A program made the translations under genes and the position numbers. DNA of 64,000 nucleotides. Source: Punica granatum (Eukaryota > Streptophyta > Magnoliopsida > Myrtales > Lythraceae). The stretch lies in assembly GCF_007655135.1 (NCBI RefSeq), contig NC_045129.1, positions 3,596,001-3,660,000 on the forward strand, given 5' to 3'. The notes beneath the pieces were generated by a model that saw only the letters and a list, made by a program, of their open reading frames with translations, made no database searches and was not told where the DNA came from. Within the stretch, counting starts at the first letter, position 1, and every line of letters begins with the position of its first letter. This document shows, piece after piece, positions 21,101 through 33,886 of the stretch.

Positions 21101-22225
21101 TCGGAAGTACGGCAGATCCGGTTAAAAAAAATTTGAAAATAGAAAAGAAAAGAGCGATGGTCCCGGCGGAAGGCTCTCGCGACAAGGAATCGAAGAGATC
21201 AGATCCCGTGGAGTTATGGCCCGAGTTCGAGCACGAGGAGGCAGCAGACTTCGATGTCTGAGCTGAGGGAGTTCCGGGGAGCCGTGGGCGAGAAGAGTCG
21301 AGCTGCGGGGAAGAGCGCCGGGGAACTGAGGGTTTTTTCTCTCTGTTTTTTTTTCGGAGCTTCCCGATTCCTCTAGCCGACCCCGAGCATTTTTTCCTTC
21401 TTTCTTATTTATTCAATCCGGGCGAGCTTAGGGTTTTCTTGCCGAATGTGTTGCCGTTTGTTTTCTATAATGAGCTGCGAGTTTCCTTTCAAAACGGGTT
21501 ACGGTTTCCTTTTGGATTCTTGGGAGAATTTTTGTCCTGAGAGAGAGAGATCGAGAGAGCCGGGCATATTTCTAGGGTTTTCCTTTTATATTCGGCTGAA
21601 AGAAAAGAAAAAGAAAGAAAGAGACGTGGAGAAGGTGGCGGCTAGGTTTTCGTTTTCTTTTCTTTTTCATTAGGGTTTTCGTTTTTTGGAAAGAAGAAGG
21701 AGAGAAGAGAAGAAGAAGGGAGAGTCGGGGGCCAAAGGAAGGAAAAAGAAGAAGGAAGAAGAGGACAAAATAGGGGGAGGATGGAGAGACAACGGTCAGT
21801 TGACCGTTGCCACCCTTTTTTTTTTTTTTTGAAAATTAGTCGGTCAGACCGACTCTGATCGGTTCTGATGGATTTTGAATTTTCGGACTCTTTTCTTTTT
21901 TAAAAAAAATTCGAAAATTTAAATTTAACGCGCGTGGAGATTAAAACTCTCGTTTTTGCAATTGGATGTCCAAAAAATGATCTGTGACCGGCATTGCGTC
22001 TAGAAAAATTTATGGATCAATATCATGCATAAAATATTTTCCAAAGTTTTCGTCCTAAATTTTGAAATTTGACGTTCACGCACGTGGCATTAAATTGAGA
22101 AAATGTCCTAATTCCAGAAGTCGCGAATGCTCGAGCAATTAATCGAAAATACTTCCCTCATACGGGCGACAGAATGACGATTTTACCCCCTTCTGAAGTC
22201 GGTGGGCCGAAATGGGGTGTTGAGT
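18184..22225 (-). mobile_element. LTR-like element B (4.0 kb), inverted, non-coding
   Basis: Flanked by TTTAT (18179-18183 and 22226-22230). The uninterrupted site is seen near 33098-33110. On the minus strand it runs from a decayed start (CAACACCCCATTTCGGCCC) to an end reading CGAGTGCGCACAACA. It resembles element C along its length: a pyrimidine-rich tract (on + the purine-rich 21300-21790), a region of tandem copies of a GGGACTGA-type unit (about 20160-20680), and the shared ACAGAACCCCCGAATTC block near 18410-18430. No gag or pol motif is visible, so the short open frames are rejected. Probably a solo LTR of a large-LTR family. Confidence 0.65.
20160..20680 (-). repeat. Degenerate tandem repeats inside element B
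   Basis: Repeated words such as CAGGGACTGATTGGAAAAT, GGGGCAGATCTGAAAAG and GACTGAATTGAA recur roughly every 100-160 bp. They are the reverse-strand equivalents of the repeats in element C at 38760-39390. Confidence 0.6.
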
Positions 22226-22230
22226 TTTAT

Positions 22231-22882
22231 CAAGCACAAACTTAAAATATATACATACATACATAAAGAAATTAAGGAAGGTCATAGCTCGGTGGAAAAA
22301 GATTAGATGGTAAATTTCAATTTGTTCCTTCCTAATTTGGGCTGTCGAGTTAAGCTCAATACACATACACACACCAACGAGAAAATTTTGAATGATCCTA
22401 ACTCATAATGATGTGGTGATGAGGAACCAATAAGATTGCTTCAATTAAGAAGACCTACCACAATTAATCGAGTGATTAGAACTTATTATTTAGTTTATTA
22501 CAATTTAATTGGTTCTTTCTCATGACATGTGAGAGGTAGAATCACCCAATAATCTCTCCACACCAACCCATTAAAATTGATCGAAGAACAAAGTTAAGAT
22601 ACAAAAATACATACATTAAGAAATTAAGGAAGGTCATAGCTCGGTGGAAAAAGATTAAATGGTGAGTTTCAATTTGTTCCTTCCTAATTTGGGCTGTCGA
22701 GTTAAGTTCATTTATACACATACCCATACCAACCCACTAAAATTGATTCTAACATATATAGAATATATGTAACTACATATATATCTTGGGCATGTAATGC
22801 ATATGTATATATACGAATACAAGTTGATGTATATTCGTGGTTGATCCTTTTTTCCCTTTCTTTTCTCATTTATACTATACGT
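22231..22882 (+). promoter_or_regulatory. Upstream region of relic P3
   Basis: Carries two copies of the GGAAGGTCATAGCTCGGTGG unit (near 22274 and 22628). A segment of about 190 bp (roughly 22380-22560) between them has no counterpart in the other promoters I compared. A TATA-like run (CATATGTATATATACG) lies near 22800-22815. No gene. Confidence 0.35.
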
Positions 22883-23198
22883 ATGGCGACTCGAAGAAGA
22901 AGAGAAGGTATAGTTCGGATATTCTTGTTGATAACAGCAGTCCTAGTTGATTCGGCTCAAGCAAGGAGAAAACTATCATTGTCCAATAAATCAAACAATG
23001 TCGAGTTTGCTAAGACCCACAAAGGAACTGTAAAAAATGTTCAAGTTACATTTCATTTCAGTACATGTATTGCCGTTTCCTTTTCAATTTTCGGCATTCA
23101 TCGTTATTTTAAACGAGTCATAACTAAATATTTTGCCCATGACATGAATTTCAAATCACAGATTTCAGTTACCATGAGGAGAATCATTGAATATATAG

Positions 23199-23236
<38 letters not shown>

Positions 23237-24150
23237 GCTATTCAGACTGGTTGTGGCGATGTTGTCGATTGTGTCGATATTTACAAACAACCGGCTTTCG
23301 ACCATCCTCTACTGGAGAACCATACCATACAAGTAGGTTTCCTTCTTTTTGCACGTTTTTCCTCGACTTGTCATCATAGTGTAAATTTTTCTCTCACTAG
23401 GATTTAAGGTTAACTAATTTCTGCAGTTACTATAGCAATTAAAAGAAAATTCAATCAAATTTTACAGATGAAACCGAGTTTCCTAGAAGAAGGTGAAAGT
23501 CATTTGCAACGGCTGCCCCGAAGGAACAGTCCCTATTATCAGGAAGACATCGGAAAACGGTGTTGATGTTGAGGATTATGCTCCATTGCTCCTTGTTAAC
23601 GAGAAAAGCGGCCTTCCCAACAAATCCTTTGCTGTTTTCGCTTCTTACAATAATGGACATGAGGCATGTACCTTCCTTCCTTCGATTGACTCACATAAAA
23701 CATTGGAGCAATGGAAAAAGGAAATTAAGCCAATAAACCACATCATCAATTATATATATATATATATATATATATTATTAAACTATCGATGTGCATTATT
23801 GTTTTGTCATTAATATACATGTTCATGTAATCCGTATGCAGTAGTGAAGACGAAAGATAACGAGGGAACCTTCCATGGAGGCCAAGCAGTCCACAATGTG
23901 TGAAATCCTCACACAGAGACTAGAGAAATGAGCATCCCCCAGATTTGGATCTTCGCGGGCTCAGTGGAAAACATCAACACCGTAGAGGCTGGGTGGATAG
24001 TAAGTCAAATTAAAGCGTAACCATGAATAATCGGTAACCGATCGACTCTGTGTTTGTTTCGCTTTAATATTTTAGTCAGTACCCGGTAAGCAAATAAATA
24101 TATGTGATGAAAATGATATTAAATTAATGATGCTTGCTTACTTATTATTT
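22883..24150 (+). pseudogene. P3: truncated neprosin-family gene, exons 1-4 only
   Basis: Exons recognisable: 22883-23044, 23246-23332, 23468-23663, about 23835-23999. The signal peptide and [14 protein letters not shown] are intact. Exon 3 is 196 nt instead of 228, a 32-bp deletion at a short GCC repeat that shifts the frame. The exon 4 acceptor reads TCCG instead of TCAG, and exon 4 contains an in-frame TGA where P1 has TGG (TGTGTGA). In intron 4, at about 24150, the copy stops and joins sequence identical to the left edge of this window, so exons 5-8 are gone. Confidence 0.9.
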
Positions 24151-24152
24151 AA

Positions 24153-24373
24153 TCTTTTTAAATGTGATTAATTAAATTAATATGATAACCGATATATGGT
24201 GAAAATCAACCCGGTGCGATGCACGGGATAGAGCCCCAGTGTGTATATATATATATATATACCTTGATAAAGACCCAATGGTCCTTCTCTACTTTTTTAT
24301 TTTCCCAATATTAATTTAAAGAAAACAGAACACAAAGGAGGGGCATTTTGGGTCTTTTTGAAGATATATATCA

Positions 24374-24404
<31 letters not shown>

Positions 24405-25889
24405 GGGGCAAATGAGCCCCAACTCCATAGTTTGGGGGGTGAGAAAGTTAATTTTCCCTTTTTATTATATTAAGTTTTAAAAAATCGGGAAATTAAAATC
24501 TATATCAATATTCATTTATGCTATGTTGATAAAGGGATAGATAACAAAGTAGGTGTAACATTTTGTTATTTAAAATGCCCATTGAAATATAAACTAGAAA
24601 ATAATGAATCATTAAATTATTAAAAATTAAGGTACGATTTAGTGTATTTTAACTAGGACTGGCAATATTTCACACGACACGATAACACGACACGGAGTTA
24701 AACGGGTTTGGGTTGGACATTTTTGATAATCGGTCTAAACGGGTCCAACCCGTTTAAACAAGGTTAATAAGCGTGTCTTATCAGGTTGAACCCGTGTAAC
24801 CCGATTATACACGATTAAACCTGTTTATTTAGACATGTTTAATTGCGTTACTATAATTATGTAACCCGTTAATCCGTTTATGTATTTGGATTTACCAAAA
24901 TATCCTTATGTAATCCTAATTTCCTAAGTCCCTAACCTAATTTACTTTCATTTCTTTCACCCAATCCAACACATGTCGTGTTAACTTGTAAACATGTCGT
25001 GTTAACGTGTTTGGGTAAACGAGTTAATCGGATAAACATGTCGTGTTAATGTATCCGGGTAACTGAGTTGATCGGATAAACAAGTTGTGTTAACGTGTTC
25101 GGATAACGTTTATACTCGTGTCGTGCATACGTGTACCTATTATGACACGTTTCGATAAACGGGTTTAAACGTGTCTAAACGGGTTGACGCGGATATAAAC
25201 GTGTCGTGTATGGGTTTCCAAAACTTGACCCGTTTAATAATCGTATCGTGTACGGGTTATGACTTTGATGACACGAACCCGTATAAACACGACACGTATA
25301 AACACGACACGACACGAATTGCCACCCCTAATTTTAACTACCTAATAACCCTCCACTTTCCCCACTATACTTTGTCTACGCCGCTCTCATTCTCTTCCTC
25401 TTCTCCTCTCCCTCCCAAAATCAAAATACGTTCAACTTTCAATTAAGAAATTAAGGAAGGTCATAGCTCGGTGGAAAAAGATTAAATGGTAAGTTTCAAT
25501 TTGTTCCTTCCTAATTTGGGCTGTCGAGATAAGTTCATATAGACACGTACCCACACCAACCCACTAAAATTGACCGAAGCACAAAGTTAAGATACAAAAA
25601 TACATACATTAAGAAATTAAGGAAGGTCATAGCTCGGTGGAAAAAGATTAAATGGTAAGTTTCAATTTGTTCCTTCCTAATTTAGGCTGTCGAGTTAAGT
25701 TCATATTGACACATACCCACACCAACCTACTAAAATTGATTCTAACATATATAGAATGTATGCAAATACATATATATCTTGGCAATATAATGTATATGTA
25801 TATATACGAATACAAATTGATGTATGTGTTCTGTTCCAGACTCGTGATTGATCCTTTTTTTCCTTTCTCTTCTCATTTCTACTATACGT
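24153..25889 (+). promoter_or_regulatory. P4 upstream region, copy of 1-1740
   Basis: Near-identical to the region before P1. It includes the foldback hairpin (about 24237-24404), the hAT-like MITE (24654-25330) and the 166-bp tandem duplication. Most differences I see lie in (TA)n length. The left end at about 24153 is a recombination junction with intron 4 of P3. Confidence 0.6.
24654..25330. mobile_element. hAT-like MITE upstream of P4 (copy of 505-1181)
   Basis: Same TAGGACTGGCAAT ... ATTGCCACCCCTA ends and the same ATTTTAAC flanks (24646-24653, 25331-25338). I found no difference from the copy before P1. It was therefore copied as part of the segment, not by a new insertion. Confidence 0.75.
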
Positions 25890-26817
25890 ATGGCGACTCG
25901 AAGAAGAAGAGAAGGAATAGTTGGGATATTCTTGTTGATAACTGCAGTCCTAGTCGATTCCGCCCAAGCAAGGAGAAAATTAGCATCGTCCAATAAATCA
26001 AATGATGTCGAGTTTGCTCAGGCCCCCAGAGGAACTGTAAAATCTGTTCAGGTTATATCTTATTTCAGTACATGTATTGTGTTTCCTTTTCAATTTTCAG
26101 CATCCATCCTTATTCAAAATGAGGCATAACTAAATATTTTGCCCATGACATAAATCTCAAATCACAGATTTCAGATAGCATGAGGAGAATCATTAAATAT
26201 GCATATAGTTATGTGTGTACATATATATATATATATATATTTTATTTTTATTTTTTTTTGTGGCTATTCAGAGTGGTGGCGGCGATGTTGTCGATTGTGT
26301 CGATATTTACAAACAACCGGCTTTTGACCATCCTCTACTGAAGAACCATACCATACAAGTAGGTTCCTTCTTTCCGCACGTTTTTCCTCGACTGTCATCA
26401 TAGTGTAAATTTTTCTCTCACTCGGATTAAAGGTTAACTAATTTCTGCAGTTACTATAGCAATTAAAAACAATTCAATCAAATTTTACAGATGAAACCGA
26501 GTTTCACAGAAGAAGGTGAAAGTCATTTGCAAGGGCTGCCGGCCGAATTGGAAGAATGGGGCGTGGATTGCCCCGAAGGAACAGTCCCTATTATCAGAAT
26601 GACATCGGAAAATGCTGTTCAGAAGAAGGATTATGTTCCACCGTTCCCTGTTAACGAGAAAAGCGGCCTCCACAAAAATCCTTTCCTGTTTTCGCTTCTT
26701 ACAATAAGGGACATGAGGCATGTACCTTCCTTGCTTCGATTGACTTACATAAACGCACGACCCATGGAAAAAGGAAATTAAACCAATAAACTAAATCATC
26801 AATTCTAGATATATGTG

Positions 26818-26848
<31 letters not shown>

Positions 26849-28619
26849 CGATCGATGTGCATTATTGCTTTGTCATTAATATATATGTTCATATAATCAG
26901 TATGCAATAGTGAAGACGATAGAGAACGGGAGAACCTTCCATGGAGGCCAAGCGCTCCTCAATGTGTGGAATCCTCATGCAGAGACCGGAGAAGCGAGCA
27001 TCTCCCAGATTTGGATTTACGCGGGTTCAGAGGAAACGCCAACACTGTAGAGGCTGGGTGGATTGTAAGTCAAATTAAATCGAAACCATGATTATTAGTA
27101 ACCGATTGACTCTGTGTTTGTTTCGCTTTAATATTTTAGTTAGTACCCGGTAAGCAAAGAAATATATGTGATGAAAATGATATTAAATTAACGATGCTTG
27201 CTTACTTATTATTTAACCTCCTCGGATAATTCAGAAAAACTCAACATTATCCTTTTGTTTCAGGCAGGGTTAGATTCTCGGCCGACTACGACATTTTTTA
27301 CATACTGGACTGTGAGTTTCTCAATCCATTTTATAGGGCTTGCGCTTCAATGGTCGCTTTCGACATTCTTCGGTACTCTTTTCTTTTTTTTTTTCCTTAT
27401 GAATGATTTACTGCAGAGTGATGGATACAAATCAACAGGCTGCTACAACCTTAGATGCTCAGGATTCGTGCAAACGAGCAAACACATTGCTCCTGGTAAT
27501 GGTCGCAAACAAATACAAATTTTTAAATATTTTGCATGTTTCAAATTTATATCTATCTAAACCGTGAACGAAAATGACAACGAAACAAATATAAGGTGAT
27601 TAGTGAAATATACTCTAACATAAATTGGTCTACATATCTATATAGGTTTTCAAGTACGACCAACATCCACCTTCAACGGGCAGCAGTTTGAAATAGGTGT
27701 ACAAATTATACAGGTGAACATAAGTTCTTTCCTCTAACAATATGCTTTTAATATTTTTCGGTGTGCACACTGGTATCCGAAAGCCCATCAGGCTCCGATG
27801 ATCGAGTTCGAGTTGGGTTCACCCACTAAGAATTAAAACTCTTCCAGTATGAATTTTTTCCATTACAAAACTCAAATCCGAAGACTTTGTTTAAAGAGAA
27901 TAAGCGCAGAACCACTTGAATTAATCCATGTTGGTACATATGCTTTTATTTGTTATTATATATATTTTTTTGGATAAATAATTTGTTATTATATTAATGT
28001 TGCTATCTTCCTTTCGTCATTCATCTAGGGTCTACGTTGTGGATGTAATTATAATAAACTGCCATAAGGGCAAATTTACGATTATATTTGCTCCCAAAAC
28101 CACATCATCAGTTTAATTATGTAAATATAACATTGAGAAAATATATAAAATTTCTCGATAGGACTTCACTATTATAAATTTGTATACCTAGCACAAACGT
28201 AATGACATTACTTTTTTTTAATGCATTAGGATATGTCTACACAACACTGGTGGCTTCGTCTGAATAATATGGACATCGGTTACTGGCCTAGCTCGATTTT
28301 CAACAGTCTACGTGGTGGTGGTCTTGGCGTACACTGGGGTGGTGAAATTCATAATTTTGGAAGGGATTGGCAACACACGACGACTCAAATGGGGAGTGGC
28401 CATTTTCCTCGTGACGGGTACTTTACAAAATCATCGTACATTAGGAATCTTGCTTACATCCAAAATAATGGTTCGATGCAACGCACGCCCAAGGAAGACC
28501 TCGTGGTGTATATCACCAATCCTCGATGTTACGACCTAGTGTTAGGACCCTCGAACTTGAATTTTGAAACCCATTTTTATTTCGGAGGTCCTGGATTCTC
28601 GGCTCAATGCATACTATAG
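25890..28619 (+). pseudogene. P4: near-identical copy of P1 with two 1-bp deletions
   Basis: Exons by comparison with P1: 25890-26051, 26272-26358, 26491-26717, 26901-27064, 27264-27311, 27417-27495, 27646-27713, 28230-28619. Exon 3 has lost one base near 26673 (CACAAAAATCC where P1 has CACAACAAATCC). Exon 4 has lost one base near 27034 (GAGGAAACGCC against GAGGAAAACGTC). Either deletion shifts the frame, so no full peptidase is made unless these are assembly errors in A runs. Splice signals, including the GC donor of intron 3, are kept. Exon 8 is open and differs from P1 at about eight bases, most of them amino-acid changing. Intron 7 carries the SINE-like repeat (27763-27940). Confidence 0.85.
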
Positions 28620-28858
28620 TGAAGGCATAAATAGATGGAATTATTGAATAAAAGTGAAACTGATTAAAGTATTCATACAAGCTTTATATGCTTCATGTTC
28701 AAGGCCATTCAATATATGGATCTTTTTTTTTCTTTTTTTTTTGAAAAATAGCTTTGCAGGATTGCAGTTTTCGGATTAAGACCAAATTAATGGTTAGACA
28801 ACGATAACTTATAGACCAAGCACAATGAAACAATATCTAAATCAATTATTAAAGGACT

Positions 28859-31181
28859 TGTCAGCACCTCATTTTGGTCAACTCTAGTAAAAGAAGAGAA
28901 AATCGTCATTTGTCACTATCGAGGCCAAAAACTAATTTTCTATAAAATATCGATCCCTGAATTTTTCTGAGCGCAATGGCAGTCTCGAATCATTTTTTGA
29001 TATCCAATTGAAAAAACGATAATTTTAATTTTTACGCGCATCAAATTCAAATTCTTAAAAAAAAAGAGAAAAAGTTCGCGCTCAAACCGATCATATCGGC
29101 GTTAGGCCGATCAAATATGCAACAGACCGGTCTGACGCGGGTCAAAAGTTTTTGACCGTTTCATTTGCGCCCCTACTTTTTCTTTCTTTCCACTTCGCCC
29201 CCTCTTCTTTTCTTCCTCTTCCTTTTTGCCCCTGCCGTTCTTTCCTTCTCTTCTCTTCTCCCCCCACTTCTTCTCCTCTTCTTTCACTGACGTCCCTCTA
29301 CCATCTTCGACACGCCGCGGTTGTCGACCCACCGCGACCGCCTGCCACCACTGACACGTTCGCCCGACACGCCACCGCTCGCTTCCCCGGCACGTTCCCT
29401 CGGCCGCTATCTCCCCCTCCCGTTCCCCCTCTCTCTCTCTCGAAACTCGACTCGGAGGTCTCGGCTCACCCTCGAAATCTCTCCCTCTCGTTCTGATTTT
29501 TACCCGGGAACGGACTCGCGACACTCCCCGGAGCAAAACCCCTCTATTTCCCCCTCTCAATTCCCCTGATTTCCGACGATTGAACTCAGAAAATCCCTCG
29601 CTGGAAAACTCGAAAACCTCGCAAAAAAAAACCGAAATTCCTCTCAATCCCAATCGATTCGAGCCAAGTGACGCCTCTCCCGAGCACGGCATAGCCTAGG
29701 CGGTGCTCGCCGCCGTCTCCCGTGCCTTCCCGTGCCGTCGTTGCGACACCTAGCGGCGGGAACCGCCATTCTCGGCCGTCGGAACCCTCCTCTCCGCCCA
29801 TCCTTGTCTTCTCCGACGTCTTCCTTCTCACGAGCTCGGCCCATCTCTTTGGTTTGTGCAAGTCCAGCCCAGCAGATTTGGCCCAACCAGCTCTGCCCAG
29901 TCCAGCCGAGATGATCCGACTCGTTTCGCCTCGCCTCGGGTTCAGCCCGGAACGCGCGACCCGTTTCACTCGTAGATTCGGCCTAGCTCCAGCGCTCGGC
30001 CCAGCTCGCTCGTGCTCTCGGCCCAGCGCGCCCTTCTGCGGCCTAACTCTCGCGCGGTCGGCCCAACCCACGCGCGCGGCCCAAACCTCCGCACGCTTTG
30101 TCCAACTCGCCGGCCTAGCGCCCCCTTGCAGCCGATCCACACTGTTTAGACCGCTCGGTCCGGTCTAAACGCCGGGTTTTCTAGTTTAAACCGAAATTAG
30201 GTATATTATCCCGACTTTAAAACCTATTGTTTGAAGCGAGAACGAATACACACGAATCAATCTCATGTTCACTCGGCTTTAAGGGAATGAAATCAGTTAA
30301 ACACATCAAAATTGGTTTAATTAATTATTCGGACTTAAAAATTGACAAAATTAAATTCCGTCGTGACTAATTTTGCTTATTCATGTGCACATGTGAATAA
30401 TTGGATATGCTTTGATCGAAATCCTGCACGAATCGGCTAATCACATAAACACGACATTAAAAGACACAACTCTCTTGCGTTCACACGTTCATCGGATTTC
30501 ATTTACTTTGTCTGCTTTCGCCGTTTTGTTTGTTTTCCTATTTATTTATTGCGGGTCGAGCCCAAATTCCTAGGATACGATATACACGGGGTCCAACGCC
30601 CTTTTTGAGCCTGCGTTGTTTTAATTTCGGTTTCGGTCACTCAAACCACACGATGAGCCACGAGTGGAATAATAACTGAATGCGAATCGACCGGGATTCA
30701 GTTGTTGTAATTTGTATTTTATTTATTTGAGTGAACAATGTAAGGGTTTATATTGTACATTTATTCATGTAAGAATCCCGGTCGGAGAGTGGAAGGTCGG
30801 AGTAGTTCTTCGAATTTACGGTGTCAAAACGCGTAAGATGTGCGGAACTCAATTAAGCGATAATTAAATTAAAACGGTAAGCCTAGACAAGTTAGAGTAC
30901 CGATTGGACGTGCGAGATATAAACTCGCATGTAACAGAACCCCCGAATTCGGAGCCTCAGATTTCGCAGACCATATGCCTTAGCAATGAGGTGTACTCCG
31001 TACCCCTAGACCCGGGTAACTTGTCGGCCCTCGACTTTCGGGTTATAAAATGGCAAATGGCAAATGGCGACTCCTTCTCAAGTGCGTCCGTCGCGCGTCC
31101 CCGGGAAGGTGGACACTCCCAAACCGCGTTGCATAGGCGCGTGCACGCGTGCCCCGACGAGGCAAAATTTGGGTGCGCACA
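28859..31181 (+). mobile_element. LTR-like element A' (2.3 kb), duplicate of element A
   Basis: TGTCAGCACC start, GTGCGCACA end, flanks GGACT (28854-28858) and AGACT (31182-31186). The position relative to the P4 stop matches that of element A after P1, so it was duplicated with the gene. By eye it differs from A at several percent of positions, clearly more than the adjoining genes differ. Confidence 0.7.
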
Positions 31182-32407
31182 AGACTTTTAACATAAATTC
31201 GGCTAATAATTAGATGCTTCTATTGACTGTTTAATAGGATGAAGAATATGGTGTCCTCATCAACTGTATAATTAAACATATACGATCAACTAGCCCTCAA
31301 GCATCCTCTTCTCAAGAATCAAAATGTCCAGGTTTTCTTTTCCGCTTTTCTCTATTCCATATCAAAGATCAATCACAATATCAAGGGAGAGATACGCGGC
31401 AGTCACTTAATGGCACGGCAATACCGTACATCATGTGGCACATATAATACATGTATATGCCACGTTTCCATTCCGTGGGCCTTCTTTAGGCGGCATCCTT
31501 CCTGTCAACATAATTACCATACATTAACTCGATAGCACGATAATCGGAGTAAAGAGAACATCCAAATGCTATATCTAAATATTTTGATAACAAAAACACT
31601 TTCTTTAATACATTCACTTAGGTAAAAGAATTCCAAAACAAACAACTGTGATGATCGGCTCATTCCTAAGATGAAGTCGACCCGTAATTAACAGAGATAT
31701 AAGAGCCCAATCCGGAGGAAGCCCAACATAAAAACAAGGGAAGATATCATTCTTACTCCTCAAACTTTCTCATCTCAATTACTGTCACTTCCCAAACCTT
31801 CGGTTGTAAAATATCACTACCCAAATTAACATTAATGAAATTGTTACTCCCCCAGCTGATCAGAAGTCAAAAAGTACCTTGATAAAAGACCCAATATATA
31901 GGGGCAAATGAGCCCCAACTCCATAGTTTAGGGGGTGAGAAAGTTAATTTTCCCTTTTATTATATTAAGTTTTATGAAATCGGAAAATTAAAATCTATAT
32001 CTATATTTATTTATGCTATGTTGATAAAGGGATAGATAACAAAGTAGGTGTAACATTTTGTTATTTAAAATGCCCATTGAAATATAAACCAGAAAATAAT
32101 GAATCATTAAATTATTAGAAATTAAGGGATGATTTAGTGTATTTCAACTACCTAATAACCCTCTACTTTCCCCACTATCCTTTGTCTACGCCGCTCTCAT
32201 TCTCTTCCTCTTCTCCTCTCCCTATCAAAATCAAAATACGTTCAACTTTCAAGGGGCTTTTTCCATAAATAAATAAAAAAATTCCCTTTTTATTTTAAAA
32301 CTTATTATCATAATTTGTATAAATGTTGTTAATATCTTGTAGCCCCATTAAGAATCGATTGTAACATCGTCAAAAACTATGGAAAATAATTATTACCTTT
32401 TTTAATT
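31182..32407. other. Intergenic DNA between element A' and the foldback MITE
   Basis: Gene-free array flank. At about 31895 it lacks roughly 0.9 kb relative to 7725-8632. The remainder matches 8640-9000 and 17090-17480. Confidence 0.55.
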
Positions 32408-32750
32408 GGGGGAATTTACTTAAAATGACCCATGGTTTAACCGTTTTGTCAAATATATCCTATGTTTTTTTTATCAAATCTATCACATGGTTTACTTTCT
32501 GCATCAAATCTATCACGGCGTTATCTTTTCCGTCGACATTTAACAGCCGTACTGACGTGGCACCCACGTGGTAAGTGTGGCCCATTATCCCTCCACTTGT
32601 CACGTCAGTACGGCCGTTAGATGTCGACGGAAAAGATAACGTCGGGATAGATTTGATGCAAAAAGTAAACCATGAGATAGATTTAACAAAAAAAAAGTAG
32701 GATAGATTTGACAAAACGGTTAAACCATGAGACATTTAGGTAAAAATTCC
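32408..32750. mobile_element. Foldback MITE, second copy
   Basis: Same inverted-repeat structure as 17487-17831, with arms around CCGTCGACATTTAACAGCCG and CGGCCGTTAGATGTCGACGG. The right flank reads TTCTAATT (32751-32758); the left is TTTTAATT. It lies at the equivalent point upstream of P5. Confidence 0.65.
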
Positions 32751-33574
32751 TTCTAATTATAATTATAATTTTTTAGGATTCATTATAATGTCACATTATA
32801 TATAATAAATTAGAATCTTATAAGTATATCTATAAATACAGGAAAATTACACCATGTAAGACGGGAATGGGCCTATAATTTGCATTAATCAATATTTATC
32901 CTGTAATAAAATAAATTCTTATTTTAAAAATGCACTTAAGGGATAAAAAGTAACTAATACGATACTGCTTGTAGAGCATTTGGAATTTTCAAATCAAACT
33001 TTTTTTTTTGGGTGAATTGCTTTGTTGAGCCGAAACCCGATGTATTCAAACCAATCCTATGTCGAATATCTCGCACATAACGCAGGTCACCTGCTATGTT
33101 TATGAAGCACAAACTTAAAATATATACATACATACATAAAGAAATTAAGGAAGGTCATAGCTCGGTGGAAGAAGATTAGATGGTAAATTTCAATTTGTTC
33201 CTTCCTAATTCGGGCTGTCGAGTTAAGCTCATATACACATACACACACCAACCCACTAAAATTGATCGAAGAACAAAGTTAAGATACAAAAATACATACA
33301 TTAAGAAATTAAGGAAGGTCATAGCTCGGTGGAAAAAGATTAAATGGTAAGTTTCAATTTGTTCCTTCCTAATTTGGGCTGTCGAGTTAAGTTCATATAT
33401 ACACATACCCATACCAACCCACTAAAATTGATTCTAACTTATATAGAATATATGTAAATACATATATATCTTGGGCATATAATGTATATGTATATATACG
33501 AATACAAGTTGATGTATATGTTTAGTTCGTGGTTGATCCTTTTTTCCCTTTCTTTTCTCATTTCTACTATACGT
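32751..33574 (+). promoter_or_regulatory. Upstream region of P5
   Basis: Contains the uninterrupted target site of element B (near 33098-33110), two copies of the GGAAGGTCATAGCTCGGTGG unit (near 33146 and 33311), and a TATA-like run near 33485-33500, about 80 bp before the ATG. No other gene. Confidence 0.35.
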
Positions 33575-33851
33575 ATGGCGACTCGAAGAAGAAGAGAAGG
33601 TATATTTAGGATATTCTTGTTGATAACAGCAGTCCTAGTTGATTCGGCTCAAGCAAGGAGAAAACTATCATTGTCCAATAAGTCAAATGATGTCGAGTTT
33701 GCTAAGGCCCACAGAGGAACTGTAAAAACTGTTCAGGTTACATTTCATTTCAGTACATGTATTGTCTTTTCCTTTTCAATTTTGCCCATGACATGAATTT
33801 CAAATCACAGATTTCAGTTACCATGAGGAGAATCATTGAATATGCATGTAG

Positions 33852-33886
<35 letters not shown>

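Noticed and set aside
18184..22225. Complete LTR retrotransposon with internal genes
   Set aside because: No pair of LTRs, no gag, protease, RT or integrase motif in any frame; the single TG/CA-type block fits a solo LTR better.
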